Source: Streptomyces ferrugineus
GTDB taxonomy: Bacteria; Actinomycetota; Actinomycetes; Streptomycetales; Streptomycetaceae
Assembly (NCBI RefSeq): GCF_015160855.1
Contig: NZ_CP063373.1
Span: 1,736,001 to 1,800,000, forward strand
Length of the DNA stretch: 64,000 nt
Direction of reading: 5' to 3'
In this document: positions 8,390 to 16,283 of the stretch, one piece after another
Layout: each line of letters opens with the position of its first letter
Numbering within the stretch: position 1 is the stretch's first letter
The notes under the pieces: generated by a model
Seen by the model: the letters and a program-made list of their open reading frames with translations, nothing else
Told to the model about the DNA's origin: nothing
Database searches by the model: none
Translations under genes and position numbers: made by a program

Positions 8390-9118
8390 TCAGCCCTCCT
8401 GTGGCCGCCTCGGCCGCCGCAGCCGGGACCACCACAGCCCGGCGGCGCCCACCGTGATCAGCGCCGCACCGGCCGCGCCCAGCGGCAGGACGTCACGGGC
8501 GAGACCGGTCTTGGGCAGCTCGTCGGCGCCCGGCGCGACCGGTGTGTTGTCGGTGCCGAGCAGCAGCGGGGTGGCCGGGGCGTCGGGCGACGGGTTCGTC
8601 GTACCGAACGGCACCGGGCCCTGCTGCCAGTACGTCTTCTTGCCGTCGCCGGTCTGCACCGGCAGGCAGATCTTTCCGGTCTTGCTCAGGTCGTACGTCG
8701 CGTCGACGGCGTACGACTTCGACTCACCGGCGGCGAGATTGTCGACGGGGCAGGCGAAACCACTGTTCGACCCCTCCGGCAGACCGCTTTTCTCGATCGC
8801 TGAACAGCCTTCGACATCCTTGACCGTCAGGCCGTCGAACCCGACGACCAAAAGCTGGATCTTTCCGCTGTCCTTGGTCCCTTCGTTCTTGACCGTGGCG
8901 GTGATGTCGGTCGTCTGCGCACTGTTGTCCACCGAGATTTTCTCGGGCAGTTCAGTGGTGAGTTTCACCCCCGCCGGTGCCTCGTCCATGACCTTTCCCC
9001 CCTTGCTGCTCCCGGGTCCCTGGTCGTCCGCACTTGCGGTGAAGGAAAGGATCATCACCGCCGAGAAAGACGTCGCGACCAGCGATCCCGCGATGGCCGT
9101 CGTACGACGAGAACTCAT
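8390..9118 (-). CDS. LPXTG-type cell-wall-anchored secreted protein
   Basis: A 242-residue exported protein with a classic sortase signal. A signal peptide (MSSRRTTAIAGSLVATSFSAVMILSF plus ASA) covers about residues 1-31. A beta-type extracellular domain of unrecognised family follows, containing two cysteines (SGFACPV and GCSAIE). Near the C-terminus come LPKTG (201-205), a hydrophobic helix and an Arg-rich tail (RLRRPRRPQEG). The extracellular part resembles DUF11-like or conserved-repeat adhesion domains, which is uncertain. It is probably linked to peptidoglycan by a sortase encoded elsewhere. It diverges from the Ser/Thr kinase at 9276. Confidence 0.85.
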   Translation of the reverse strand: MSSRRTTAIAGSLVATSFSAVMILSFTASADDQGPGSSKGGKVMDEAPAGVKLTTELPEKISVDNSAQTTDITATVKNEGTKDSGKIQLLVVGFDGLTVKDVEGCSAIEKSGLPEGSNSGFACPVDNLAAGESKSYAVDATYDLSKTGKICLPVQTGDGKKTYWQQGPVPFGTTNPSPDAPATPLLLGTDNTPVAPGADELPKTGLARDVLPLGAAGAALITVGAAGLWWSRLRRPRRPQEG

Positions 9119-9275
9119 GTTCGCCCCCCTTGCCTGCGCCTGAATTCGCAGTACTTGAAGAGCTACCACAAGATTTCTCCGCACTATGCTGGTACGGCCT
9201 GAAGTGTGACCATTGTGTTTCAATGGCTGGTGTCCGACGCGGCATCGAGGGGGGTGCGGTGGATTGCCGGGGAAT

Positions 9276-11324
9276 ATGGGCAATATGGGGAATGCGGGGA
9301 ACACCAGGAGCGGTGGGGTTCCAGGTTTACTGGTGACGGGTCGTTATCGCCTGGTCGAGAGTATCGGCCAGGGGGGAATGGGGCGGGTGTGGCGAGCGGT
9401 CGACGAAATGCTCGATCGGCTCGTCGCCGTCAAGGAAATGCGCATCGACGGCCTGGACGCGGAGGACACGCGCACCCGCCGTGAACGCACCCTGCGCGAG
9501 GCGAGAGCGACGGCACGGATCGACCACCCCAACGTCGTACGGGTCTACGACGTGGTCGACGAGGGCGAACGCCTGTGGATCGTCATGGAGTTGGTGACCG
9601 GCCGATCCCTGGAACGCATCATGGCCGAGGAGGGCCCGCTGGGCCCCTGCCGGGCGGCCCGGATCGGCATGGGCCTGGTGGCCGCGCTGCGCCAGGTCCA
9701 CGACCGCGGGGTGCTGCACCGGGACATCAAGCCGGGCAACGTCCTCGTCGAGACGGAGCCGGCGCGCGGGCGGGGCCGGGTGGTCCTGACCGATTTCGGC
9801 ATCGCGGCGATCCAGGACGCGAAGGCCCTCACCATGGTGGGCATGCTGGTCGGCTCCCCCGACTACATGGCCCCCGAACGCGTCTCCGGCCGCCCCCAGG
9901 GCCCACCGTCCGACATCTGGTCCCTCGGCGCCACCCTGAGCGCGGCCCTCGCCGGCCACTCCCCCTTCTCCCGCGACACCACACTGGCGACCCTGCACGC
10001 GGTCCTGTACGAGGAGCCCGAACTCCCCGCCTCCGCAGGCCCGTTGCGCGATACCCTCGCCGCCCTCCTGCACAAGGACCCGGCCCTGCGCCCCGGCCTG
10101 GACGACCTTGAGGCGGCCCTGGGGCCGGTGGCGTATCCGGCGCCTACGCCGACGGTGCGGGTGGCGGGGGAGGGGGAGGAGGTTTCGCGGCGAGGTGCGG
10201 GGCCTGAGGAGCAGCGGGAGCGGGAGCGGGAGACGGAACCGGAACCGGAACCAGATCCAGATCTAGAGCCAGATCCAGAGCCGGATCGGGGACCTGTCTC
10301 TGCCGCGGTGCCCGACCTCGAACCCGAGCCCGGACCACCAGGTGCGTCCGCCCACGCACCGGAATCGCCCACCCCGGCGTTCCTGGACGCCTCCCGCATA
10401 CCGCCCCCGCCCGATCCCCGCCAACCGGACGACATACGCGACGCGATCCCCCAGCCGAGCCCTCCGACACCAACCGCTAGCGCGACGACCCCGGCCCCGG
10501 TGACAGAGCCGCCACGCCCACCCACCCCACACCGCCCCGGCGTCTCCCTCTCCCGCTCCGAAGCGGTGACCGAGCGTCGGCCGCCCTCCGGCCCGTACGG
10601 TCCGTCCGGCCCGCCCCCCGGAACCGGAAGCACGCCCGACGGCTCCCGACCGCCGTACAGCACCATGCCCCCCGGCGAACTCCCCGGCCCGCCGGTCCCG
10701 GCCCGCCCCCGCCGCCCCCGGCGCGGGCATCGCCGTACGGGAATCGTCGCCGCCGTGGGAATCGCCGTCGCGGCCGCTGTCGTGGCGGTCGTGCTGGCCC
10801 GCGACTTCGGGTCACCGAAGGACGACCGGGCGGGCTCCCCGTCGCCCTCCTCGACCGCGTCCTCGTCGCCCACGGTCGAGGGCACGTCGAGGCCGCAGAG
10901 CCTGCCGCCCGGTGCCCGGCGTGAGGCGGGCGGCTTCGCGTGGGTGCCGCCCGAGGGGTGGCGGCGGGACGTCAAGACCGGTTCGGAGGTGCACTACACG
11001 GCACCGGACGCCAGACAGGAACTGGCCGCCAAGTCCTCACTCGCCCGCGACGACTTGATGGACTCCTGGCAGAAGTCCGAGCAGAACGCCCAGCAGGGCA
11101 GGGACTACCGCAAGATCCGCCTGGAGCGCACGACGTTCCGCGGGCACCCGGCGGTGGTCTGGGAGTACACCTTCACCCTGCGGGGCGAACCCTGGCACGC
11201 CCGGCTGCTCGGCTTCACGGTGGGCGGCAAGTCGTACCAGATCAACACGTGGTACCGCCCCGACATCGAGGCGCAGGCCGTGAAGACGTACGAGAAGGTG
11301 AGGGCCACGTTCACGGTCCTGTGA
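9276..11324 (+). CDS. Membrane Ser/Thr protein kinase (PknB/Pkn2 type)
   Basis: A 682-residue transmembrane kinase. The cytoplasmic kinase domain (about residues 18-285) shows the Gly loop IGQGGMGRVW, the catalytic Lys in AVKEM, the HRDIKPGN loop and DFG in LTDFGIA. YMAPERVSG is the substrate-site motif. A long Pro/Glu/Asp-rich linker (290-485), including an EPEPDPD repeat coded by short DNA repeats, precedes one membrane helix (about 488-508). An extracellular domain of about 170 residues (from PPGARREAGGFAWVPPEGW) is unlike PASTA repeats and resembles small lipoprotein sensor domains. The start at 9276 has a GGGG ribosome site; the upstream in-frame ATG is less likely. It may sense the envelope, given the divergent wall protein, but no substrate is known. 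Confidence 0.88.
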   Translation: MGNMGNAGNTRSGGVPGLLVTGRYRLVESIGQGGMGRVWRAVDEMLDRLVAVKEMRIDGLDAEDTRTRRERTLREARATARIDHPNVVRVYDVVDEGERLWIVMELVTGRSLERIMAEEGPLGPCRAARIGMGLVAALRQVHDRGVLHRDIKPGNVLVETEPARGRGRVVLTDFGIAAIQDAKALTMVGMLVGSPDYMAPERVSGRPQGPPSDIWSLGATLSAALAGHSPFSRDTTLATLHAVLYEEPELPASAGPLRDTLAALLHKDPALRPGLDDLEAALGPVAYPAPTPTVRVAGEGEEVSRRGAGPEEQRERERETEPEPEPDPDLEPDPEPDRGPVSAAVPDLEPEPGPPGASAHAPESPTPAFLDASRIPPPPDPRQPDDIRDAIPQPSPPTPTASATTPAPVTEPPRPPTPHRPGVSLSRSEAVTERRPPSGPYGPSGPPPGTGSTPDGSRPPYSTMPPGELPGPPVPARPRRPRRGHRRTGIVAAVGIAVAAAVVAVVLARDFGSPKDDRAGSPSPSSTASSSPTVEGTSRPQSLPPGARREAGGFAWVPPEGWRRDVKTGSEVHYTAPDARQELAAKSSLARDDLMDSWQKSEQNAQQGRDYRKIRLERTTFRGHPAVVWEYTFTLRGEPWHARLLGFTVGGKSYQINTWYRPDIEAQAVKTYEKVRATFTVL

Positions 11325-11334
11325 GAGGACGTTC

Positions 11335-12852
11335 TCAGCCGGCCCTGACCTCGTCGCGAGACGATTCCGATCCCGATCCCGATCCCGATCCCGATCCCGA
11401 GCCTGAGCTCGGGCCCGTGGTGGTGGCCGTCTCGACACCCGCCGGACGCCCGCCCCCGACCTTCTCCTTCACGAAGGCGACGATCAGCACGACCGCGGCC
11501 ACCAGCAGCGACAGCAGCACGGTCTTGCGGCCGTCGTGCTCGGTGTCGGTCAGCATGTAGCCGAGGACGAACACGATCAGCGCGGCCGTCGCCCAGGTCA
11601 GATACGGGTACAGCCACATCTTCACGACGAGCTTCTCCGGCGCCTCGGCCCGGATGATCTTCCGCATGCGCAGCTGCGAGAAACAGATCACCAGCCAGAC
11701 GAACAGGGCGACCGCACCGGAGGAGTTGACGAGGAAGAGGAAGACGGAGTCCGGGAACTTGTAGTTGAAGAAGACGGCGACGAAGCCGAACACGACGGAC
11801 GCGAGGATCGCAGTCCGCGGCACACCGCGGCCGGTCGTCCGCGCGAAGGACTTCGGCGCGTCCCCGCGCTGGCCGAGGGAGAAGGCCATGCGGGAGGCGG
11901 TGTAGAGGCCGGAGTTGAGACAGGACAGCACCGAGGTCAGCACGATGAAGTTCATGATCTGACCGGCGTGCGGGATGCCGAGGGAGTCGAGGGCGGCGAC
12001 GTAGGAGCCGTCCTTGGTGATGGACGGGCTGTCCCAGGGCAGCAGGGCCACCACGACGAGGATCGAGCCGAGGTAGAAGACGGCGACTCGCCAGATGATG
12101 CTGTTGGTGGCCTTGGTGACGGCCCGCTGCGGGTCCTCGGACTCACCGGCGGCCAGGGTGGCGATCTCGCTGCCCATGAAGGAGAAGACGACCAGGAGCA
12201 CACCGGTGAGGATCGCGCCGGCGCCGTTGGGCAGGAAGCCGCCGTGGTCGGTGAGGTTGCTCAGCCCGGCCTGGCTGCTGTCGACGCCCGGGAGCAGCCC
12301 GAAGACGGCCAGGCCGCCGATGACGACGAACGCGCCGATCGCGACGACCTTGATCCCGGCGAACCAGAACTCGAACTCGCCGTACGATCCGACGGAGACC
12401 AGGTTGGTGGCGGTCAGCACCACCATCACGATCAGGGCCCAGCCCCACTGCGGAACGGCCGGAATCCACCCCTCGAGGATCTCCGCGCCGGCGGTCGCCT
12501 CGACCGCCAGCACGACCACCCAGAAGAACCAGTACAGCCAGCCGATGGAGAACCCGGCCCAGCTGCCCAGCGCCCGGTCGGCGTGGGCGGAGAAGGACCC
12601 GGAGGTCGGGTTGGCCGCGGACATCTCACCGAGCATCCGCATCACCAGCACCACGAGCGTGCCGACGAGGGCGTACGACAGGAGGATGCCGGGTCCTGCG
12701 GTGGCGATACCGGTCTTGGACCCGACGAAGAGCCCGGCACCGATGACGCCACCGATGGCGATCATGGACAGATGGCGGTTCTTGAGCCCGGCCTGCAGGC
12801 CATGGCCCCCGGCGGCCGGTTCGGCCGTCTTCCGGTTCGGCTGCGAAGTCAT
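11335..12852 (-). CDS. Amino acid permease, APC superfamily (second copy)
   Basis: A 505-residue 12-helix amino-acid transporter closely related to the protein at 5976-7367. It shares [41 protein letters not shown], the GGFLPNGA loop and FEFWFAGIKVVAI. Specificity is unknown; GABA, proline or asparagine uptake is typical of the branch. The C-terminus carries a Ser/Gly dipeptide repeat (residues about 480-495) coded by a tandem hexanucleotide at 11363-11402, probably a flexible, length-variable cytoplasmic tail. It converges with the kinase gene, with only 10 bp between the stops. Confidence 0.9.
   Translation of the reverse strand: MTSQPNRKTAEPAAGGHGLQAGLKNRHLSMIAIGGVIGAGLFVGSKTGIATAGPGILLSYALVGTLVVLVMRMLGEMSAANPTSGSFSAHADRALGSWAGFSIGWLYWFFWVVVLAVEATAGAEILEGWIPAVPQWGWALIVMVVLTATNLVSVGSYGEFEFWFAGIKVVAIGAFVVIGGLAVFGLLPGVDSSQAGLSNLTDHGGFLPNGAGAILTGVLLVVFSFMGSEIATLAAGESEDPQRAVTKATNSIIWRVAVFYLGSILVVVALLPWDSPSITKDGSYVAALDSLGIPHAGQIMNFIVLTSVLSCLNSGLYTASRMAFSLGQRGDAPKSFARTTGRGVPRTAILASVVFGFVAVFFNYKFPDSVFLFLVNSSGAVALFVWLVICFSQLRMRKIIRAEAPEKLVVKMWLYPYLTWATAALIVFVLGYMLTDTEHDGRKTVLLSLLVAAVVLIVAFVKEKVGGGRPAGVETATTTGPSSGSGSGSGSGSGSESSRDEVRAG
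11363..11402. repeat. Tandem hexanucleotide repeat in the permease C-terminus
   Basis: About six copies of GATCCC (first copy GATTCC) run in a head-to-tail array. On the minus strand they code for the Gly-Ser repeat of the permease tail. Being a multiple of 3, copy-number change would lengthen or shorten the tail without a frameshift. Confidence 0.85.
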
Positions 12853-13008
12853 GGAACTGATCGTTTTCCTTTGCGCCGTGGGGAGCGGTCCTCGTACGGA
12901 TGGGACGCATGAGACGTACGAGTCGGGCCAGTGAATCGCAGGAGAACTGATTTGGGAACCTTTGATTTATTTCCTTTACTTAAGATTTCCTTGAGCTTCT
13001 GTAGTGGG

Positions 13009-13022
13009 CGTCACATGTGACG
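13009..13022. promoter_or_regulatory. Palindromic operator candidate upstream of rpiB
   Basis: The 221-bp gap 12853-13073 contains an AT-rich stretch (about 12955-12995). It also holds the perfect 14-bp palindrome CGTCACATGTGACG, 52 bp before rpiB and 157 bp before the divergent permease. Its form suits a dimeric regulator (GntR, MarR or similar). The regulator is unknown. Confidence 0.4.
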
Positions 13023-13073
13023 TGATCGGAACCCGACGCTGCCGTCCAGAAACAGCCGTGTCACACTCATTGC

Positions 13074-13559
13074 ATGCGCGTGTATCTCGGCTCGGACCAT
13101 GCGGGCTTCGAACTCAAGAACCACCTCGTCGAGTGGCTCAAGGCGGCGGGCCACGACCCGGTCGACTGCGGCCCCCACATCTACGACGCCCAGGACGACT
13201 ACCCGCCCTTCTGCCTCCGCGCGGCGGAGCGGACGGCCGCCGACCCCGACTCCCTCGGCATCGTGATCGGCGGCTCGGGCAACGGCGAGCAGATCGCCGC
13301 GAACAAGGTCAAGGGCGTCCGCGCGGCGCTGGCCTGGAGCGAGGAGACGGCGTCGCTGGGCCGCCAGCACAACAACGCCAACGTCGTCGCGGTGGGCGCG
13401 CGCATGCACACGACGCAGGAGGCGACGAAGTTCGTCGAGACCTTCCTGGGCACGCCCTTCTCGGGCGACGACCGCCACATCCGCCGCATCGACATGCTGA
13501 GCACGTACGAGACCACGGGTGACCTCCCCCCGATCCCCCCACACCACCCCCAGCAGTAG
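13074..13559 (+). CDS. rpiB: Ribose-5-phosphate isomerase B
   Basis: A 161-residue cytosolic enzyme interconverting ribose 5-phosphate and ribulose 5-phosphate in the pentose phosphate pathway. Motifs are LGSDHAGFELK near the N-terminus and GGSGNGEQIAANKVKGVRAALAW at about 65-87. The Glu in GSGNGEQ corresponds to the Glu-base (actinobacterial) type of RpiB rather than the Cys type of E. coli. HNNANVVAVGARM is also diagnostic. There is no ribosome site; CACACT at 13062-13067 ends exactly 6 nt before the ATG, suggesting a leaderless transcript. The Pro/His-rich C-terminal end (PPIPPHHPQQ) is probably unstructured. Confidence 0.93.
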   Translation: MRVYLGSDHAGFELKNHLVEWLKAAGHDPVDCGPHIYDAQDDYPPFCLRAAERTAADPDSLGIVIGGSGNGEQIAANKVKGVRAALAWSEETASLGRQHNNANVVAVGARMHTTQEATKFVETFLGTPFSGDDRHIRRIDMLSTYETTGDLPPIPPHHPQQ

Positions 13560-13664
13560 CCACCCCCGGCCCAGGACCCCAGGGATTATGGGCTGGGGTC
13601 CCCAACCACCGGCCGACTGACTGGCACGGCAACACAGCCCCCTCCCAACGCCGGCCCGCATCAG

Positions 13665-13800
13665 CCAGCCCGTCCGGCGTTTGAGGACAAGGCCCCTTAA
13701 GGGCCGACGCGGGGGTCTGGGGGCGCAGCCCCCAGAAAGGGTCCGGGGTCGAAGGGGCGGGGCCCCTGGGGATGGGACGGGTAGGGGCGGCGGGGGCGAG
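13665..13800. repeat. Dispersed Streptomyces intergenic repeat
   Basis: The 293-bp gap 13560-13852 is mostly filled by a GC-rich element. It starts CAGCCCGTCCGGCGTTTGAG, continues with GGGGGTCTGGGGGCGCAGCC and ends GGGACGGGTAGGGGCGGC. I recognise this composition as a family scattered between genes in many Streptomyces genomes. A related start (CAGCCCGTCCGGCG) recurs at 18895-18908. It contains several hairpins and no plausible coding frame. Confidence 0.55.
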
Positions 13801-13852
13801 AATGGCTGCGCACGAGCCCACCACCACCCGCACACGACCACAGGGAGCCACC

Positions 13853-14662
13853 GTGCCCGAGGGCCACACCATCCACCGTCTGGCCCAGGACTACGCCGCC
13901 GCATTCCTCGGCACGAACCCCCATGTCACCAGCCCCCAGGGCAAGTTCTCAGACGCCGCAGAACTCCTCAACGGCTCCGAACTCACCCACACCGAGGCCC
14001 ACGGCAAACACCTCTTCCTCGGCTTCCGGACCACCGACTGGATCCACATCCACCTCGGCCTCTTCGGCAAGGTCAACTTCGGCGGCACCCCCGCACCACC
14101 CCCCACCGACACCGTCCGCCTCCGCCTGGCGAACAGCACCGCGTACGTCGACCTCCGCGGCCCCACCACCTGCGCCCTGATCACACCCCCCGAGAAGCAG
14201 TCGATACACGACCGCCTCGGCCCGGACCCCCTCCGCGACGACGCCGACCCCCACACCGCGTACCGGAGAATCTCCCGCAGCCGCACGACCATCGCCGCCC
14301 TGCTCATGGACCAGAAGGTCATCGCCGGCGTCGGCAACGTCTACCGCGCGGAGGTCCTCTTCCGCCACCGCATCGACCCGTACCGCCCGGGCAGGGACAT
14401 CACCCCCACCCAGTGGGACGCCATCTGGACCGACCTCGTCGACCTCATGCACGAGGGCGTCCGCAACAACCGCATCGACACCGTCCGCCCCGAACACACC
14501 CCGGAGGCGATGGGCCGCCCACCCCGCGTCGACGACCACGGCGGCGAGGTCTACGTCTACCGAAGGGCCACCCTGCCCTGCCACATCTGCGGCGGCGAGA
14601 TCCGCACCGCCGACCTCGCCGCCCGCAACCTCTTCTGGTGCCCGAACTGCCAGACGCCATGA
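13853..14662 (+). CDS. nei: Fpg/Nei family DNA glycosylase (endonuclease VIII-like)
   Basis: A 269-residue base-excision repair enzyme with AP-lyase activity on oxidised bases. The GTG start at 13853 gives an N-terminus of PEGHTIHRLA after Met removal. This supplies the catalytic Pro1 and Glu2 (PEGxxIHR, as in actinobacterial Nei). The frame is open 27 codons upstream, but such a start would bury the catalytic proline, so it is excluded. The helix-two-turn-helix region DQKVIAGVGNVYRAEVLF (about 157-174) and the C-terminal zinc finger CHICGG...CPNCQ are intact. The ribosome site GGGAG is present. An insertion sequence lies 38 bp beyond its stop. Confidence 0.92.
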   Translation: MPEGHTIHRLAQDYAAAFLGTNPHVTSPQGKFSDAAELLNGSELTHTEAHGKHLFLGFRTTDWIHIHLGLFGKVNFGGTPAPPPTDTVRLRLANSTAYVDLRGPTTCALITPPEKQSIHDRLGPDPLRDDADPHTAYRRISRSRTTIAALLMDQKVIAGVGNVYRAEVLFRHRIDPYRPGRDITPTQWDAIWTDLVDLMHEGVRNNRIDTVRPEHTPEAMGRPPRVDDHGGEVYVYRRATLPCHICGGEIRTADLAARNLFWCPNCQTP

Positions 14663-14700
14663 GCAACACGGCGCCGCAAGGAAACGGGGCCGCCCCTCAG

Positions 14701-16282
14701 CTTGATCATTAACCTCGCTGCTGTTTCAGGCGGACGTGTTCGGTGAGGGTTTCGATTCGTTTCACGGTCTTCCCAGGCTCGTGACGTGGGGCTGGCCTGC
14801 GGTTCTTCGAGCCGGGTGGGCGTCCGGGTCCGGGCTTGGAGGGTCTGGGCACGTCGGCGGGACGGGCGGTCTTCACGCGGAGGTGGCGGAACCCTCGGCG
14901 GACTCGGGCGGGGGTGAGCCGGCGCGGCTCGGAGGGCCGTTCCCAGGGGCGGCGGAGGTCCTCGGCGAGGGGCCGGGCGAGGCGGAGTTGGGTGTGGGCG
15001 GCGATGATCAGCCAGGTCCACAGGTCGGCCGTGTGCGGATCGCGGACCTTGGGGACGGTCCAGCCCAGGGTCTGCTTGAACAGCCGGAAGGTATGTTCAA
15101 GATCGAATCTGCGGAGGAACGCCTGCCAGCGCAGGTCGACGTCCTGGCCGGTCATGCCGGTGCGCGAGGACCACATCCATACCGGCTTGGGGTCGCGGTC
15201 ACCAGGTAGGTGCTCGACCTTCAGCCGGATCAACGTGCCGTGGATCAGAGGGAGTTCGCCGCAGTGGTCGAGCCAGGGGCCGCGGGCCTGCAATCGGGGG
15301 TGCATCCGGTCCCAGGCGAGGGCTTCGGCCGTGCCGTAGCGGGTGGTGTCGCAGGTCGTGGCTTGGTCGGGGGTGTGCCAGGTCTCCGGCTTGGAGAAGG
15401 TGAGGACGCCGCCGTGCTTGCGGGGCTGCCCGCCACGCGGGGAGGAGCGGCGTGGGCCGGCGTCCCGGAGCATGACGCGGTCCGAGCGTAGGCGGCCGAC
15501 CAGTTCGACGGGCAGGTCGGCCAGGACGTAGGCGAGGCGGGTGACGTCGTAGCCGGTGTCCATCACGACGAGGATGTCTGCGTCGCCCGGCTGCCACTGC
15601 CCGGCGTGCACCAGCCGGGTGACCACCTCGCGCAGCTGGGCGGCGGTCACCGCGGTGGCATCGTCGCACGACCCCAGCCGGATCGCGTCCAGCACGGCCG
15701 TCCATGACGTGCGTCCCGTCTCCAGGGCGGCGACGAAGGAGTAGGGCCAGCCGGGGATGAACTGATCCGCGCTGCGGCCCCGCCCGTAGACGTGGCAGAA
15801 CAGCAACTCCGGGCTGGTGGGGGCGTCGGGTCGCAGCCAGTTGCTCACGTCCACCGCGAGCACGATCCGCCCGTCGGCGGCGCGTGGCAGCGGCGTGGCG
15901 GCCAGCAGCCTGCGCAGGCGGCGCGGTTCCAGCCAGCCGTGGTTGACCGCGTCGTACATCGCTCCGTGCCCGCGCCGGTGCTCGGCGGTGAGCGTCAACT
16001 CGACCAGCGACGTCACCGGGCCGTCCGAGCACAGCACCGCGTCGGTGAGCTCGAAGAGCGCATCCGCCCGGGTGTAGAGGCAGTCGTAGAACTCGACACG
16101 AAAGTGGGACAGGACGCCCACCGCGGCGTCAGCGGACTGTTCAGCGGCGAGACTCTTCACCAGCGGCCGTTCCTTCACGCGACGTTGCTCGACACCTCGA
16201 AGCGTGAAGAACGGCCGCCCTGTTGTCCCTGGAACGAACCAAGATCAGCGGGTCAGGTGAACGGCCGAGGTTAAACACCAAG
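14701..16282 (-). mobile_element. Intact insertion sequence with one DDE transposase
   Basis: A 1,582-bp element. Its ends form imperfect 17-bp inverted repeats: CTTGATCATTAACCTCG (14701-14717) against the complement of 16266-16282 (CTTGGTGTTTAACCTCG), 13 of 17 matching. It is flanked by the 5-bp direct repeat CTCAG (14696-14700 and 16283-16287), the target duplication. The single transposase gene reads leftwards and its stop codon lies inside the left inverted repeat. Intact gene, matched ends and a perfect duplication suggest a recent insertion. It went between the convergent nei and Eis-like genes. I cannot name the IS family with certainty; the transposase is IS4/IS701-like. Confidence 0.85.
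14709..16178 (-). CDS. DDE transposase, IS4/IS701-like
   Basis: A 489-residue transposase with a plausible DDE triad. The first Asp is in IVLAVDVSNWLRPDAP and the second in DILVVMDTGYDVTRLAYVL. The Glu is in the helix FDLEHTFRLFKQTLGW, matching the YREK-like signature of IS4-group enzymes. It resembles the putative transposases repeatedly found in Streptomyces with a basic, Pro/Arg-rich C-terminal tail. No frameshift or stop interrupts it. The GTG start at 16178 has a modest GAGGTG ribosome site. It is the only gene of the element. Confidence 0.85.
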   Translation of the reverse strand: MKERPLVKSLAAEQSADAAVGVLSHFRVEFYDCLYTRADALFELTDAVLCSDGPVTSLVELTLTAEHRRGHGAMYDAVNHGWLEPRRLRRLLAATPLPRAADGRIVLAVDVSNWLRPDAPTSPELLFCHVYGRGRSADQFIPGWPYSFVAALETGRTSWTAVLDAIRLGSCDDATAVTAAQLREVVTRLVHAGQWQPGDADILVVMDTGYDVTRLAYVLADLPVELVGRLRSDRVMLRDAGPRRSSPRGGQPRKHGGVLTFSKPETWHTPDQATTCDTTRYGTAEALAWDRMHPRLQARGPWLDHCGELPLIHGTLIRLKVEHLPGDRDPKPVWMWSSRTGMTGQDVDLRWQAFLRRFDLEHTFRLFKQTLGWTVPKVRDPHTADLWTWLIIAAHTQLRLARPLAEDLRRPWERPSEPRRLTPARVRRGFRHLRVKTARPADVPRPSKPGPGRPPGSKNRRPAPRHEPGKTVKRIETLTEHVRLKQQRG

Positions 16283-16283
16283 C

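Noticed and set aside
13772..13852. Upstream in-frame ATG for nei
   Set aside because: It would place 27 residues before PEGHTIHR, blocking the N-terminal proline needed for catalysis; GTG 13853 also has the better ribosome site.
14709..16178. Frameshifted or degenerate transposase
   Set aside because: The frame is continuous from GTG to a stop inside the left inverted repeat, and the catalytic segments are present.
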